Source of the DNA: Bacteroidaceae bacterium
GTDB taxonomy: Bacteria > Bacteroidota > Bacteroidia > Bacteroidales > Bacteroidaceae
DNA: 64,000 nt
Assembly (NCBI GenBank): GCA_017645305.1
Contig: JAGCPD010000010.1
Span: 266,052 to 330,051, forward strand
Direction of reading: 5' to 3'
Shown: positions 1-9,090 of the stretch, one piece after another
How the letters are laid out: each line of letters starts with the position of its first letter
How positions within the stretch are numbered: position 1 is the first letter of the stretch
The notes under the pieces: model-generated
Seen by the model: the letters and a program-made list of their open reading frames with translations, nothing else
Databases searched by the model: none
Told to the model about the DNA's origin: nothing
Position numbers and translations under genes: made by a program

Positions 1-1
1 C

Positions 2-1144
2 GATTATAATATTACGCGTTCAGCCTATGACGGACCTAAGAACAAGGGCGGAAAGGTGGATGTGCTGGCTGAGTTGCGTAAGGCTTGCGATAAGTACGGC
101 CTGAAGATGGGTGTCTATCTGTCGCCTTGGGATAGAAATCATGCCGAGTACGGACGACAGGCTTATGTGGATTATTATCACCAGCAGCTCACGGATCTCG
201 TAACGAACTACGGACCTCTCTTTGAGGTATGGTTGGATGGTGCCAACGGAGGCGACGGTTATTATGGAGGAGCTCGCGAGAAGCGCAAGATAGACCGACG
301 CAACTACTACAACTTCCCAAAGATTCATTCCATTATTCTGGAACATCAGCCACAGGCTATCATCTTCAGCGATGGAGGTCCTGGCTGCCGATGGGTGGGT
401 AATGAAAGGGGTGAGTCAGGCACTACCAACTGGGCATTCCTACGCAAGAACGATGTCTATCCAGGCTACGACAAAAGCAAAGAACTTCAGTACGGTCACA
501 TCGACGGCGATACATGGATTCCTGCCGAGTGCGATGTCTCTATCCGCCCGGGGTGGTTCTATCATCCTGAAGAGGATAGTAAGGTAAAGACGCCTGAGCA
601 GTTGGCTGATTTGTTTTATAAATCTGTAGGCAGGAATGCAACCCTCTTGCTGAATTTTCCTGTAGATCGTGAAGGTAGGGTAAATGCTATCGACAGCGCC
701 AATGCTGTGCGTTTCCGTCAGATTATCGAACAAGACATGAAGACTGACCTCTTGCGAAAGGCAAAGGTTACAGTCAGCAACGAAAGAGGCAAAAAGTTCT
801 CTGCCAAGAAGTTGACCGATGGCAAATGGGATACTTATTGGGCGACGTCCGATGAAGTGAATACAGGTTCTGTCACCTTTACTTTCAGCAAGCCAACACA
901 AGTGAACCACCTTTTGCTGCAAGAATACATCCCATTAGGACAGCGTGTAAAGGCGTTTACCGTTGAGACTCTTGTGGGTGATAAATGGCAAATGGTGGAT
1001 GTCGGCGAACCCACAACCACCATTGGCTATAAGCGTATTTTGCGCTTTGCCAATATTGAGACTACAGCCATCAGGGTTACTATTACCGAATCCCGTGGCC
1101 CTATTTGCCTGAATAATATTGAGGCTTATTATGCCAATCGGTAG
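2..1144 (+). CDS. alpha-L-fucosidase (GH29), 3' part of gene
   Basis: This is the C-terminal 380 codons of a gene that is open at the left edge of the window; reading in frame from base 2 gives continuous GH29 sequence, so the GTG at 56 is internal. Family GH29 removes terminal alpha-L-fucose by a retaining mechanism. The segment YLSPWDRN (from base 113) is typical of the barrel, and the Asp of VWLDGANG (bases 236-238) sits where the family nucleophile is expected. From about base 745 to the end there is an F5/8 type C (discoidin-like) module, which usually binds carbohydrate. The last 16 nt overlap the end of dprA on the other strand. The signal peptide lies outside the window, so location is not visible; secretion is usual for the family. 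Confidence 0.93.
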   Translation, partial: DYNITRSAYDGPKNKGGKVDVLAELRKACDKYGLKMGVYLSPWDRNHAEYGRQAYVDYYHQQLTDLVTNYGPLFEVWLDGANGGDGYYGGAREKRKIDRRNYYNFPKIHSIILEHQPQAIIFSDGGPGCRWVGNERGESGTTNWAFLRKNDVYPGYDKSKELQYGHIDGDTWIPAECDVSIRPGWFYHPEEDSKVKTPEQLADLFYKSVGRNATLLLNFPVDREGRVNAIDSANAVRFRQIIEQDMKTDLLRKAKVTVSNERGKKFSAKKLTDGKWDTYWATSDEVNTGSVTFTFSKPTQVNHLLLQEYIPLGQRVKAFTVETLVGDKWQMVDVGEPTTTIGYKRILRFANIETTAIRVTITESRGPICLNNIEAYYANR

Positions 1145-2253
1145 CAGCCTCCGCTAAGCAAGCGTACCACTCCCTTCATCTCTAAGTTGAAAAGCAGGCT
1201 GGTAAGTTTGCCAATGGGAAGGGCTGTGTCCACGGCCAAGATATTGATTTGTTTACTATCAAAGCCCGTCAGGGCCTTAACAATACGTTGTTCTTCTTCA
1301 GTGAGATTGGGAAAAAGCTCCTGTTGAAGTCCTTGGCTCAACTGTTTATGAATTTGGACTTCGGTTTCCCATCCCATTGCCTGAATAAAATCTTCGGCAC
1401 TGGTGACGAGGCCGGCACGATTGGTTCTTATTAGATTGTTACATCCCTGGGAGTATGTATCGCCAATCCGCCCAGGGAAAGCAAACACATCTCGTCCGTA
1501 GCTCTCAGCAATTTCTGCTGTTATGAGCGAACCGCCTTTTGCTGCACTTTCCACAACAATGGTGGCATCCGCAATACCCGCAACAATACGGTTGCGCTGC
1601 ACGAAGTTCTTTTTATCGGCATTGCTGTGCGAAGGAAATTCAGTAAGCAACCCTCCTTTTCTTACCATTTTGACAGCTGTGTCACGATGCAGACGAGGAT
1701 AAATCTGGTTCAGACCGTGTGCCAGTACGCCCACAGTTTCCATCTCTTGTTCCAATGCAGCACGATGACAATGAACATCCACGCCATAAGCCAAACCGCT
1801 TACAATCAATGTGTCGGGACAAAGTTGCTTGAGTTCTTTTATAAATTCCCTACAGATGTCTTTTCCGTACGGCGTAATCTGTCGTGTTCCCACCATACTG
1901 ATGATGTGATGGGAATTTAAGGAGGCTGTTCCTCTGTAATAGAGTAAGATTGGTGCATCGGGACATTCGCGAAGACGGGATGGGTAAGCCTCATCATTGT
2001 AACCTATACACTGAATGTGTCCGGTTTGTGTAAAGGAGAGTTCCTCTTCAGCTCTTTTCTGGTGCGTTTCCATCATAGCCAACGCCTCTAAAGTGGATTT
2101 GCTGGCATCTGGAAAGATATCCTTTAGTTTTTTTCGCTGTTCAAAGATTTCCGTAGCAGACCCCATCTTCTTAAACAGCATCTTTCTGTTGAGAAGATTC
2201 AGGTGCGGCACCAACGAAAGGGAAATGGCGTAAAGGGTTTCCTGCTCTGTCAT
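1129..2253 (-). CDS. dprA: DNA-processing protein DprA (Smf)
   Basis: DprA loads RecA onto incoming single-stranded DNA during transformation. The 374-residue product has the usual order: an N-terminal helix-hairpin-helix/SAM-like part, a Rossmann-like core (SMVGTRQITPYG, then SGLAYGVDVHCHRAAL, then FVQRNRIVAGIAD and a GGSLITAE segment) and a C-terminal winged-helix domain of about 60 residues. Length and motif order are normal, so it looks intact. Its ATG overlaps the stop of the thioesterase gene upstream in an ATGA arrangement, which makes it the third gene of a translationally coupled operon with DUF2851. Presence of dprA alone does not prove natural competence; no other com genes lie in the window. 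Confidence 0.95.
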   Translation of the reverse strand: MTEQETLYAISLSLVPHLNLLNRKMLFKKMGSATEIFEQRKKLKDIFPDASKSTLEALAMMETHQKRAEEELSFTQTGHIQCIGYNDEAYPSRLRECPDAPILLYYRGTASLNSHHIISMVGTRQITPYGKDICREFIKELKQLCPDTLIVSGLAYGVDVHCHRAALEQEMETVGVLAHGLNQIYPRLHRDTAVKMVRKGGLLTEFPSHSNADKKNFVQRNRIVAGIADATIVVESAAKGGSLITAEIAESYGRDVFAFPGRIGDTYSQGCNNLIRTNRAGLVTSAEDFIQAMGWETEVQIHKQLSQGLQQELFPNLTEEEQRIVKALTGFDSKQINILAVDTALPIGKLTSLLFNLEMKGVVRLLSGGCYRLA

Positions 2254-2657
2254 GCTTTTTCAAGATAAGGTTTCAATAAAGATTCCAGTTCTGGACATTC
2301 AGCCAATTGACCGTTGACTACGCAGACGGTATCAATCTGACTGCGTAGCACCATAGTTTCGTCGGGCAGGCGGAAGATATCCTGATAGAAAACAAAACGG
2401 ATGCCTTCTTTCTTAATACGCATTCGGCAGACAAACTCATCTCCGCTTTTCAGGGGAACTTTGAAAGCCATTTTCAGACGTGCAACAACAGCATCTATAC
2501 CGCGATTGTGCATATCGGCAAAACTGATGCCTGCTTGCAAAAGGAATTCGTGGCGTGTGTGCTCTGTATAATGTTGGTAGTTGGCATTGTTGACAATGCC
2601 TTGAAGGTCGCACTCATAGTCGCGTACCTTCATCTTTAATTCATATACGTATTTCAT
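2250..2657 (-). CDS. acyl-CoA thioesterase, 4HBT/YbgC-like hotdog protein
   Basis: A 135-residue single hotdog-fold protein. The N-terminal segment RDYECDLQGIVNNANYQHY matches the 4-hydroxybenzoyl-CoA thioesterase signature (Asp followed by a G-I/V-V-N segment and a helix containing the Tyr-Glu/His pair), so it probably hydrolyses an acyl-CoA in the cytoplasm; the substrate cannot be told from sequence. I start it at the ATG at 2657, which overlaps the upstream stop as ATGA. A longer reading to 2711 only runs into the preceding gene. Its own stop overlaps the dprA start in the same way, so the three genes are tightly coupled. Confidence 0.88.
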   Translation of the reverse strand: MKYVYELKMKVRDYECDLQGIVNNANYQHYTEHTRHEFLLQAGISFADMHNRGIDAVVARLKMAFKVPLKSGDEFVCRMRIKKEGIRFVFYQDIFRLPDETMVLRSQIDTVCVVNGQLAECPELESLLKPYLEKA

Positions 2658-3868
2658 TGTTTTAAGAATTCGTATGCAAAGCGACAGCGCAGGCAGTCCT
2701 TGCGGTCGCAATATTCGCGTTTGAGCTGTATCAGCGCTTGGCTGTCAGCGGCAGTTTCCACATTCAGTCCACATGCTTTCCACTGGCGTAGTATGTAATT
2801 ATCTTCGGCGGGAAGCTCCTCCAGCAACGCTGTCGCTTTCTGAGCGAGCTTCTCATCGGCCCTGTGCTTCCCGTATGCAAACAGGATTGGGACTATCGTG
2901 TTGATAATAAGTAGCTTGCGACTGTTCTCCGATGTGCCACCAACTGATAGAAGGCGATGCATCTCCTGAATATCTTTGGCTTCTATAAGAGCCGACATCT
3001 GAACTTTTCCACTATAATACAGTTCTGCTATTTGTAATATACGTACGTGTGGAAAGTTCTGGGGGCGGGCGCGAAGCCGTTTCCACTCCGAAGCTTTCAT
3101 GGGTTCAGACAACTGGAATTTGTGTGTGAGAAAGGCAAATTCACGCTTCCATTTTTCCGCCATCTCATCGCCCTTTATTTGTGCTGCATCATCGATTAGG
3201 CCTGCCATTCCCAAGAACATGGCTTCTATCTGGAACAGGTTGTCCCGATGTTTCCCTATGCCTTGCAAGGGAATCATCATTGCCCATCGTTCAAAAGCAT
3301 CACCATTCAGTCCAAAACCAAAATTGCGGCAAAGTGTTACGAAGGTAGCCCGTTCCCAATCGCCATTTAAACGGTTTATCCTGTTTTGTACCTTTTGTGC
3401 ACGCTCTTTCATGCGTTCAGCCAATAAGGTATCCATCCACATATGTGCCTTCAGAGTAGGAATGAAGGGGATGATACGATGGCAGCGGGGATAGTCGTCG
3501 GTCTGGCAAAGTTCCTGATAATTCTGAAAGAGATGAGCAGGAATATCCAATTGAAGCTGGGGTGGGCGTCTTCCATCCTCTGTGGTTATTTCGCAGTCAA
3601 CATCCTGGGCAATATGAAGGATGGTGTTATTGTAGGCAGAATCGCTATCATGTCCGTGTCTAAACCAGTCGGATGACTTCATGTGCAGTTCCACATTTCC
3701 TGCCCATAGTATGTCGCCAATCTTCAGTTTCGCATTAAAGAAGTCTGGTCCTTGGTTTGTGTTATGCATACCAGGGTCTATGATTTCAATCTCGCGCCCA
3801 TCTGTCGTAAGTAGCGCTTTCAGGGGAAGAATTTTATGTTTCCAGACGTAGTGGAGCAGTTTTTCCAT
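2654..3868 (-). CDS. DUF2851 family protein
   Basis: A 404-residue protein of the Bacteroidota-typical DUF2851 family, recognised from its N-terminal block (LLHYVWKHK, then IIDPGMHNTNQGPDFFNAKL and GNVELHMKSSDW). The GPDF...NA and GNVE.H segments contain conserved acidic and His residues that resemble a nuclease-like core, but no activity has been established as far as I know. The C-terminus carries a Cys cluster (CDRKDCLRC) that could bind metal. No signal peptide, so probably cytoplasmic. It is the first gene of the operon with the thioesterase and dprA. The family often sits beside DNA-processing genes, which is suggestive only. Confidence 0.85.
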   Translation of the reverse strand: MEKLLHYVWKHKILPLKALLTTDGREIEIIDPGMHNTNQGPDFFNAKLKIGDILWAGNVELHMKSSDWFRHGHDSDSAYNNTILHIAQDVDCEITTEDGRRPPQLQLDIPAHLFQNYQELCQTDDYPRCHRIIPFIPTLKAHMWMDTLLAERMKERAQKVQNRINRLNGDWERATFVTLCRNFGFGLNGDAFERWAMMIPLQGIGKHRDNLFQIEAMFLGMAGLIDDAAQIKGDEMAEKWKREFAFLTHKFQLSEPMKASEWKRLRARPQNFPHVRILQIAELYYSGKVQMSALIEAKDIQEMHRLLSVGGTSENSRKLLIINTIVPILFAYGKHRADEKLAQKATALLEELPAEDNYILRQWKACGLNVETAADSQALIQLKREYCDRKDCLRCRFAYEFLKQ

Positions 3869-3901
3869 ACGTTACAATTCGCATTAACTTAAATTTATAT
3901 A

Positions 3902-3909
3902 CAAAAGTA
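3902..3909 (-). promoter_or_regulatory. -7 box for the DUF2851-thioesterase-dprA operon
   Basis: Read on the minus strand this is TACTTTTG, a perfect match to the Bacteroidota TAnnTTTG -7 element, 33 nt upstream of the DUF2851 ATG. It faces the identical box of dapB across 22 bp. No clear -33 TTTG is seen. Confidence 0.65.
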
Positions 3910-3931
3910 GTGAATTTCAGCATAAAAGCAT

Positions 3932-3939
3932 TACTTTTG
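3932..3939 (+). promoter_or_regulatory. -7 box for dapB
   Basis: TACTTTTG matches TAnnTTTG and lies 22 nt upstream of the dapB ATG at 3962. It is the same octamer as the divergent box at 3902-3909. The -33 element is not obvious. Confidence 0.65.
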
Positions 3940-3961
3940 CACGTGAAATATATAATATGGT

Positions 3962-4678
3962 ATGAAAATTGCATTGATAGGATACGGCAAGATGGGTCGT
4001 ATGATAGAGGAGATAGCTCTCTCCAGGGGGCATGAGATTGTCAGTATTATAGACATCGACAATCAGGATGAATTCCGTTCAGAAGCATTTGCCAGCGCAG
4101 ATGTGGCTATAGAATTCACCACCCCTTGGACAGCGTATGACAATTATCGGAAGGCTTGGGCTGCTGGTGTCAAGGTGGTTAGCGGCAGTACGGGATGGAT
4201 GAAAGACCACGGTGATGAGGTACGTAAGGCTTGTACGGAAGACGGCAAGACCCTTTTCTGGGCCAGCAACTTCAGCGTGGGTGTGGCCATCTTCAGCGCT
4301 GTCAATACATATTTGGCAAAGATAATGAACCGATTTGAACAGTATGATGTTAACATGGTAGAGACCCATCATGTGCATAAACTGGATGCTCCGTCGGGAA
4401 CTGCCATTACGTTGGCGGAGCAGATTCTGGACAACCTTGACCGTAAGGAGCGCTGGGGATTGCACGAAACGGGGCCTGGGGTACTGCGCATCGACGACAT
4501 TCGTCGTAAGGAGGTGCCAGGTATTCACACCATTACATACGATTCTCCCGAGGATTTGATTACCATCACCCACGATGCACACAGTCGCCGCGGGTTTGCA
4601 TTAGGTGCTGTCTTGGCTGCCGAGTACACTGTTAGTCATGAGGGATTACTTACGATGTCGGACTTATTCCAGTTTTAA
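3962..4678 (+). CDS. dapB: 4-hydroxy-tetrahydrodipicolinate reductase DapB
   Basis: DapB reduces the dihydrodipicolinate precursor with NAD(P)H in the diaminopimelate/lysine pathway, supplying peptidoglycan precursor. The 238-residue product starts with a nucleotide-binding ALIGYGKMGRMI loop. The segment ETHHVHKLDAPSGTA carries the family's catalytic His-Lys pair and ends in DAPSGTA. ASNFSVGV is also typical. It is slightly shorter than the E. coli enzyme, as is usual in Bacteroidota. The stop is 3 nt before lepB, so the two are probably co-transcribed although functionally unrelated. Confidence 0.97.
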   Translation: MKIALIGYGKMGRMIEEIALSRGHEIVSIIDIDNQDEFRSEAFASADVAIEFTTPWTAYDNYRKAWAAGVKVVSGSTGWMKDHGDEVRKACTEDGKTLFWASNFSVGVAIFSAVNTYLAKIMNRFEQYDVNMVETHHVHKLDAPSGTAITLAEQILDNLDRKERWGLHETGPGVLRIDDIRRKEVPGIHTITYDSPEDLITITHDAHSRRGFALGAVLAAEYTVSHEGLLTMSDLFQF

Positions 4679-4681
4679 AAA

Positions 4682-6136
4682 ATGAAGAAGAAAAAGACGA
4701 AGGCCTCTTGGGTCGATTGGACACGTGCCATTGTATATTGTGCATTGTATATTGTATTTCTCTATTGGGTCGATGCTTGGTGGGGGCTGATAATTCTTCC
4801 TTTTATCTTTGATGCTTATGTTACCCGTTTCATTCCCTGGACGTGGTGGAAGGAGTCGGACAATCCTATTGTCCTTGCCGTCATGCCTTGGGTGGATGCT
4901 ATAGTGTTTGCCTTAGTGGCCGTTTATTTTGTTAACATATATTTTTTCCAGAACTACGTTATTCCCAGCAGTTCGCTCGAAAAATCGTTGCTGACGGGTG
5001 ATTATTTGTTGGTTTCAAAACTTAGCTATGGTCCCCGTGTGCCACAGACGCCTTTACATATGCCTCTCTGTCAGCATACCTTACCTTTAGGTTTGGGGAA
5101 GAGCTACATAAAATGGCCTCAGTGGGAATACAAGCGTGTAACTCCGAAGCCAGTTCAGTTGAATGATATTGTGGTTTTCAACTATCCTGCAGGAGATACC
5201 ATCATTACCAATCCTGCTTACCAGACAGAATATTATTCCATGTGTTATCTCATTGGTTATCAACTTTGGCAGCAGCAGGCCGAGATGCCAGTTCCAATTT
5301 TGGACAGCCTGACTACACTTGAGCAGCGCAAGTATTACCAAATGGTATATGATATGGGTAAAGCATATATAAAAGCCTCTCCCAATGAATTTGGCAATAT
5401 TGACTCCCGTCCTGTAGATCGTCGTGAAAACTATGTGAAACGCTGTGTAGGCCTGCCTGGTCAGACGTTACAGATTAAGAATAAGGTGATTTACCTTGAT
5501 GGGAAGGTAAATCCTGATGCAAAAAATGTGCAGTATAAGTACAACGTGGAACTCAAGACCAGTTACCTGCCAGAGGATATTTGCTATGAGATAGGGCTGA
5601 GTATGAATGATGTACAGGATATGTACCGGACAGGCCAGATTCCTCTGACTAAGGCTGCTAAGGCTGCATTGAAAAAACAGACCGCTTATGTGGCTAGCAT
5701 AACACCAGTGGAGGACCACGATACGGGTATGCTGTATCCGCAGAACGGACATACGGGATGGACATGTGACAATTATGGTCCTGTTTGGATTCCCCAGAAG
5801 GGCAAGAAGATTCCGCTTACGCTTGAGAATCTGCCCATCTATGAACGTCCTATTCGCGTATATGAAGGTAACGATTTGCAGGTTACTCCCGAAGGAAAAA
5901 TTCTTATCAACGGCAAGGAGGCTAAGGAATACACCTTCAAGATGAATTATTATTGGATGCAAGGTGACAACCGACACTGTTCTGCTGATAGCCGCTTTTG
6001 GGGATTTGTTCCAGAGGATCATATCGTTGGAAAGCCCATCGTTATATGGTGGAGTACAAATGCCGACCGCTCTTGGCTAAGCGGGCATCATGTGAGATGG
6101 AACCGTCTGTTCCGTTTTGTGGACAATATCAAGTAA
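4682..6136 (+). CDS. lepB: signal peptidase I, long Bacteroidota form
   Basis: Membrane serine protease that removes Sec signal peptides on the periplasmic side. It has 484 residues, longer than E. coli LepB, because of a large insertion between the catalytic boxes. Two or three N-terminal membrane segments (about residues 15-45 and 62-92) precede IPSSSLEKSL, with catalytic Ser98. The general-base Lys is Lys253 in YVKRCVGLPG, and the C-terminal box QGDNRHCSADSRFWG is intact. The first membrane segment is encoded by a 7-nt periodic tract (4728-4760), an unusual feature shared with other genes here. It is followed after 9 nt by a degenerate paralogue. Confidence 0.95.
   Translation: MKKKKTKASWVDWTRAIVYCALYIVFLYWVDAWWGLIILPFIFDAYVTRFIPWTWWKESDNPIVLAVMPWVDAIVFALVAVYFVNIYFFQNYVIPSSSLEKSLLTGDYLLVSKLSYGPRVPQTPLHMPLCQHTLPLGLGKSYIKWPQWEYKRVTPKPVQLNDIVVFNYPAGDTIITNPAYQTEYYSMCYLIGYQLWQQQAEMPVPILDSLTTLEQRKYYQMVYDMGKAYIKASPNEFGNIDSRPVDRRENYVKRCVGLPGQTLQIKNKVIYLDGKVNPDAKNVQYKYNVELKTSYLPEDICYEIGLSMNDVQDMYRTGQIPLTKAAKAALKKQTAYVASITPVEDHDTGMLYPQNGHTGWTCDNYGPVWIPQKGKKIPLTLENLPIYERPIRVYEGNDLQVTPEGKILINGKEAKEYTFKMNYYWMQGDNRHCSADSRFWGFVPEDHIVGKPIVIWWSTNADRSWLSGHHVRWNRLFRFVDNIK
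4728..4760 (+). repeat. 7-nt periodic tract inside lepB
   Basis: Units such as CATTGTA, TATTGTG, CATTGTA, TATTGTA follow each other at an exact 7-nt period and encode part of the first membrane segment of signal peptidase (AIVYCALYIVF). It belongs to the dispersed heptad family described in the findings. Confidence 0.7.
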
Positions 6137-6145
6137 AGGTATAGT

Positions 6146-6853
6146 TTGAAACGCTGGTGGTCTATAGTTCTGACGTTTGTCATAGCCTTTTTAATTGTTA
6201 TGGCATTGCGCGTTGTGGTTTTTTCTATATTGGAGATTCCACATGCGGGTTACAGCCCTATATTATTAAAGGGTGACAAGGTTTTGGTACAAAGGTGGTC
6301 TTATGGCTATCGTCTTTTTTGGAAGGGAACATACCGGCGTCTTTGTCCCAAACCTGTTGTCAGCGGGGATTGGGTAGCTTATAATTCCCCGTCACAGGTT
6401 TCCGGTGTGCAGCCTGATGCAGGAGAAATCTGTATAGGCCGCATATTAGCTTGTCCAGGTGATACAATATGGATGGGGGCAAAGGGGTTGGTGTCGGAAT
6501 TTCAAAACTTTTCCAATGGCTGTGTCTGGCCTCTGGTTTTGCCTGCATCAGGTAATAAGGTTAAGGCTACGGATTGGAATAGGAGACTTTACGACCAAAC
6601 TGTGCGTCATTACGAGGAGTCCTATGCTAATCATGCTGGTGACAGTCTTCATGCAGAGTACTTCACCTTTGGCCATAATTATTATTGGGTTTCATCGGGA
6701 AGTGACGAGAACCTTTCCGATAGTCGCACTATGGGCTTTTTGCCAGAAGAGTATATTCTGGGAAGGGTAAGTACAGTATTGTATTCTGTAGATAAAGAGA
6801 AAAAGTGGCCTTGTTTGCTCAAAAACAGAATACTTTTCCCTGTCGGGAAATGA
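6146..6853 (+). CDS. signal peptidase I paralogue lacking the catalytic dyad
   Basis: A 235-residue S26-fold protein with one N-terminal membrane segment (residues 5-29). Aligned by eye to the neighbouring LepB, the Ser box IPSSSL reads IPHAGY, so the nucleophile position is Gly35. The Lys box YVKRCVG reads CIGRILA, so the Lys position is Gly98. The fold signatures around them (LKGDKVLVQRWSYG, CPGD, a final GSDENLSDSRTMGFLPEEYILG) are kept. It is therefore probably a non-catalytic partner or regulator of LepB rather than a second protease; that role is inference. It starts with TTG at 6146, after an AAAGG-like site; the next ATG would cut the membrane segment in half. It is co-transcribed with lepB. 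Confidence 0.8.
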   Translation: MKRWWSIVLTFVIAFLIVMALRVVVFSILEIPHAGYSPILLKGDKVLVQRWSYGYRLFWKGTYRRLCPKPVVSGDWVAYNSPSQVSGVQPDAGEICIGRILACPGDTIWMGAKGLVSEFQNFSNGCVWPLVLPASGNKVKATDWNRRLYDQTVRHYEESYANHAGDSLHAEYFTFGHNYYWVSSGSDENLSDSRTMGFLPEEYILGRVSTVLYSVDKEKKWPCLLKNRILFPVGK

Positions 6854-6877
6854 ATAAAAGCTTAATTTCAGTTCTCA

Positions 6878-7432
6878 ATGACCATCCCTTGCTGTTACCT
6901 TGCTCCAGTCTCGCATTATTCAGTTCTTCTTCATGCAAAAGAAGGTGTTTTGCTGGAGGTAAATGACCATTACCGTAAACAGACCCTGCGTAACCGTTGC
7001 ATGATAGACAGTCCACAGGGCGTATTGTCATTAAGCATACCCGTTGAGAAGCCTGCCCCTCATACTTTGATGCGTGACATCCGTATCAGCGATCACGGCA
7101 ATTGGCGGCATTTGCATTGGAATGCACTTCTGAGCAGTTACAGTCAGTCTCCTTTCTTTGAGTATTATGCTGATGACTTTGCTCCTTTCTATGAAAAGAA
7201 GTGGGAGTTTTTGGCAGATTTCAACGAGGACTTACTTCGCCTTGTATGCTCCCTTATAGATATTAATACCCCTGTCTCCCGTACCATTTCGTATGCGGGA
7301 GAACAGCCTCCTTTTCCTCAGAAGGAAACGCCATACTATCAGGTTTTTGTCCGCAAGCACGGTTTCTTACCTAATCTCAGCATAGTAGATTTGCTTTTTA
7401 ATATGGGTCCTGAATCTCTGTTACTGCTATGA
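6878..7432 (+). CDS. WbqC-like family protein
   Basis: A 184-residue protein of the WbqC-like family, recognised from the start (PCCYLAPVSHYSVLL), the central RDIRISDHGNWRHLHWNAL segment and SPFFEYYADDFAPFYE. The family's chemistry is unsettled; members occur in O-antigen clusters and, in Bacteroidota, next to signal peptidase genes as here. No signal peptide or membrane segment is visible, so it should be cytoplasmic. The stop overlaps the start of the pseudouridine synthase gene (ATGA), which supports an operon running from dapB to the PHP gene. Confidence 0.85.
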   Translation: MTIPCCYLAPVSHYSVLLHAKEGVLLEVNDHYRKQTLRNRCMIDSPQGVLSLSIPVEKPAPHTLMRDIRISDHGNWRHLHWNALLSSYSQSPFFEYYADDFAPFYEKKWEFLADFNEDLLRLVCSLIDINTPVSRTISYAGEQPPFPQKETPYYQVFVRKHGFLPNLSIVDLLFNMGPESLLLL

Positions 7433-9090
7433 TGTTGCACCCGCTTCCTCCAGAGTCGGCAAGAATCTCTTCACCCGATAGCTTTACTTATCCGTTCTGC
7501 TATCAGCCTCATCCTTTATGTGTGCAGGCGGCTCAGGAAGTCCGTGAGTATCTGAAAACGCGGCAGCAATGGCGTGGCGAATTGCAAAAAGGAAAGATGT
7601 TTGGCGTGCTAATAGTTAAGTCTCCTTCTTCTGGGCAATCGCAGAATCGGAGCGATTGGGGAGCAAAGCGACGGAGGGAAAGGAAGGAGGCGGGTTTCTT
7701 CTTTTTGGCGGCATTCTCTGGTACACTTGATGGCCAGACTTGTCATCCGTATTTCGTACCACCCGTTTTCAATCTTATGGAGCCTGGCTGTTATTTTCAG
7801 CAGGAGCAGGAACAGATTTCGGCCATTAATATGCAGATTGCTTCTTTGCAAACCCAGATAAAAGACAGTCCTCTGCGCGATCAGATGCAGCGTGAATTGC
7901 AATCCTTTCGTATAAGGATGCAGGAAGAAAAAGAGGGACGGCATCGTTTACGTACAATGCTGTCAGCAGAAGAACTAGCTGTCAAGGAGCCAGAAATGAT
8001 AAGGCAGAGTCAATATCAGAAGGCACAATACCGACGTTTACAGCAGGAATGGAAGAAGCAGATAGAAGCAGATGAGGCTCCGTCCCGTGAGGTTCAGCTT
8101 CAGATTACCCAGTTGCGGCAAGAGCGTCACGACCGTAGTATCGCCTTGCAGCAATGGTTGTTCCGCCAGTTTTCTTTCCTGAATGCAGAGGGGCAGAGCA
8201 AAAACCTGTTGGAACTGTTTCATGGTGCTGTACCTCCCAGTGGGGCAGGCGAATGTTGTGCGCCCCGTCTTCTTCAGGCTGCCTATAAGGAGGGACTGAC
8301 TCCTCTTTGTATGGCAGAGTTCTGGGTGGGCGAATCACCTCGTGATGAGTTAAGGCAGGATGGGCACTTTTATCCTGCCTGTAACAGTAGGTGTAAACCC
8401 ATCTTAGCTCATATGCTTCAGGGATTGAAGGTTGAGAAGAATCCGTTATTGAATCGGGAGGTACAGGATGTAGAGGTCATCTACGAAGACAGGCAAATAG
8501 CTGTCGTTGTTAAGCCCCACGGGATGCTTTCTGTACCAGGAAAAGACGGGTTGCCCAGTGTGCAAAGTATCGTAAGAGAAAAATTTCCACACGCAACGGG
8601 GCCAATGATAGTTCATCGTCTGGATATGGATACGTGCGGACTGATGGTAATAGCCCTTACCAACGAGGCCTATCATCAATTGCAGGAGGAATTCCGCTGC
8701 CACAAGGTGCAGAAGACCTATCATGCCCTTCTGGAAAGGAAAATGTCCATTGGTCAGCAGGGCGAGATACGTTTGCCATTACGACCGGACATTATGGACC
8801 GTCCCCGCCAGATGGTAGATCGTCAGCACGGGCGGACGGCTATTACATATTACAAAGTATTGCAGAACATCGGGGGTCATGCCCTGGTGGAGTTGCATCC
8901 CCAGACGGGCCGAACCCATCAGTTGCGAGTGCATTGTGCGCACCCTGACGGATTAGGAAATCCCATCATTGGCGATCGTCTGTACGGTGAACCCTCCCGC
9001 CATCTTTGCCTGCAGGCCTATCAGTTGATTATTAACGGCAGAGCATTTACTTTACCCCCTAATTATGAATTATATGAATCCCTTACTTGA
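7429..9090 (+). CDS. RluA-type pseudouridine synthase with long N-terminal extension
   Basis: The C-terminal third is an RluA-family pseudouridine synthase: it begins near residue 340 (VIYEDRQIAVVVKPHGMLSVPG), contains the catalytic Asp in HRLDMDTCGLMV near residue 398 and ends with the HPQTGRTHQLRVH motif. The first 330 residues are an extension seen in some Bacteroidota members; part of it (about residues 120-240) is rich in Gln, Glu and Arg and looks like a coiled coil. The RNA target cannot be assigned. The gene starts within the WbqC stop codon and its 3' end overlaps the PHP gene by 26 nt. Confidence 0.9.
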   Translation: MMLHPLPPESARISSPDSFTYPFCYQPHPLCVQAAQEVREYLKTRQQWRGELQKGKMFGVLIVKSPSSGQSQNRSDWGAKRRRERKEAGFFFLAAFSGTLDGQTCHPYFVPPVFNLMEPGCYFQQEQEQISAINMQIASLQTQIKDSPLRDQMQRELQSFRIRMQEEKEGRHRLRTMLSAEELAVKEPEMIRQSQYQKAQYRRLQQEWKKQIEADEAPSREVQLQITQLRQERHDRSIALQQWLFRQFSFLNAEGQSKNLLELFHGAVPPSGAGECCAPRLLQAAYKEGLTPLCMAEFWVGESPRDELRQDGHFYPACNSRCKPILAHMLQGLKVEKNPLLNREVQDVEVIYEDRQIAVVVKPHGMLSVPGKDGLPSVQSIVREKFPHATGPMIVHRLDMDTCGLMVIALTNEAYHQLQEEFRCHKVQKTYHALLERKMSIGQQGEIRLPLRPDIMDRPRQMVDRQHGRTAITYYKVLQNIGGHALVELHPQTGRTHQLRVHCAHPDGLGNPIIGDRLYGEPSRHLCLQAYQLIINGRAFTLPPNYELYESLT

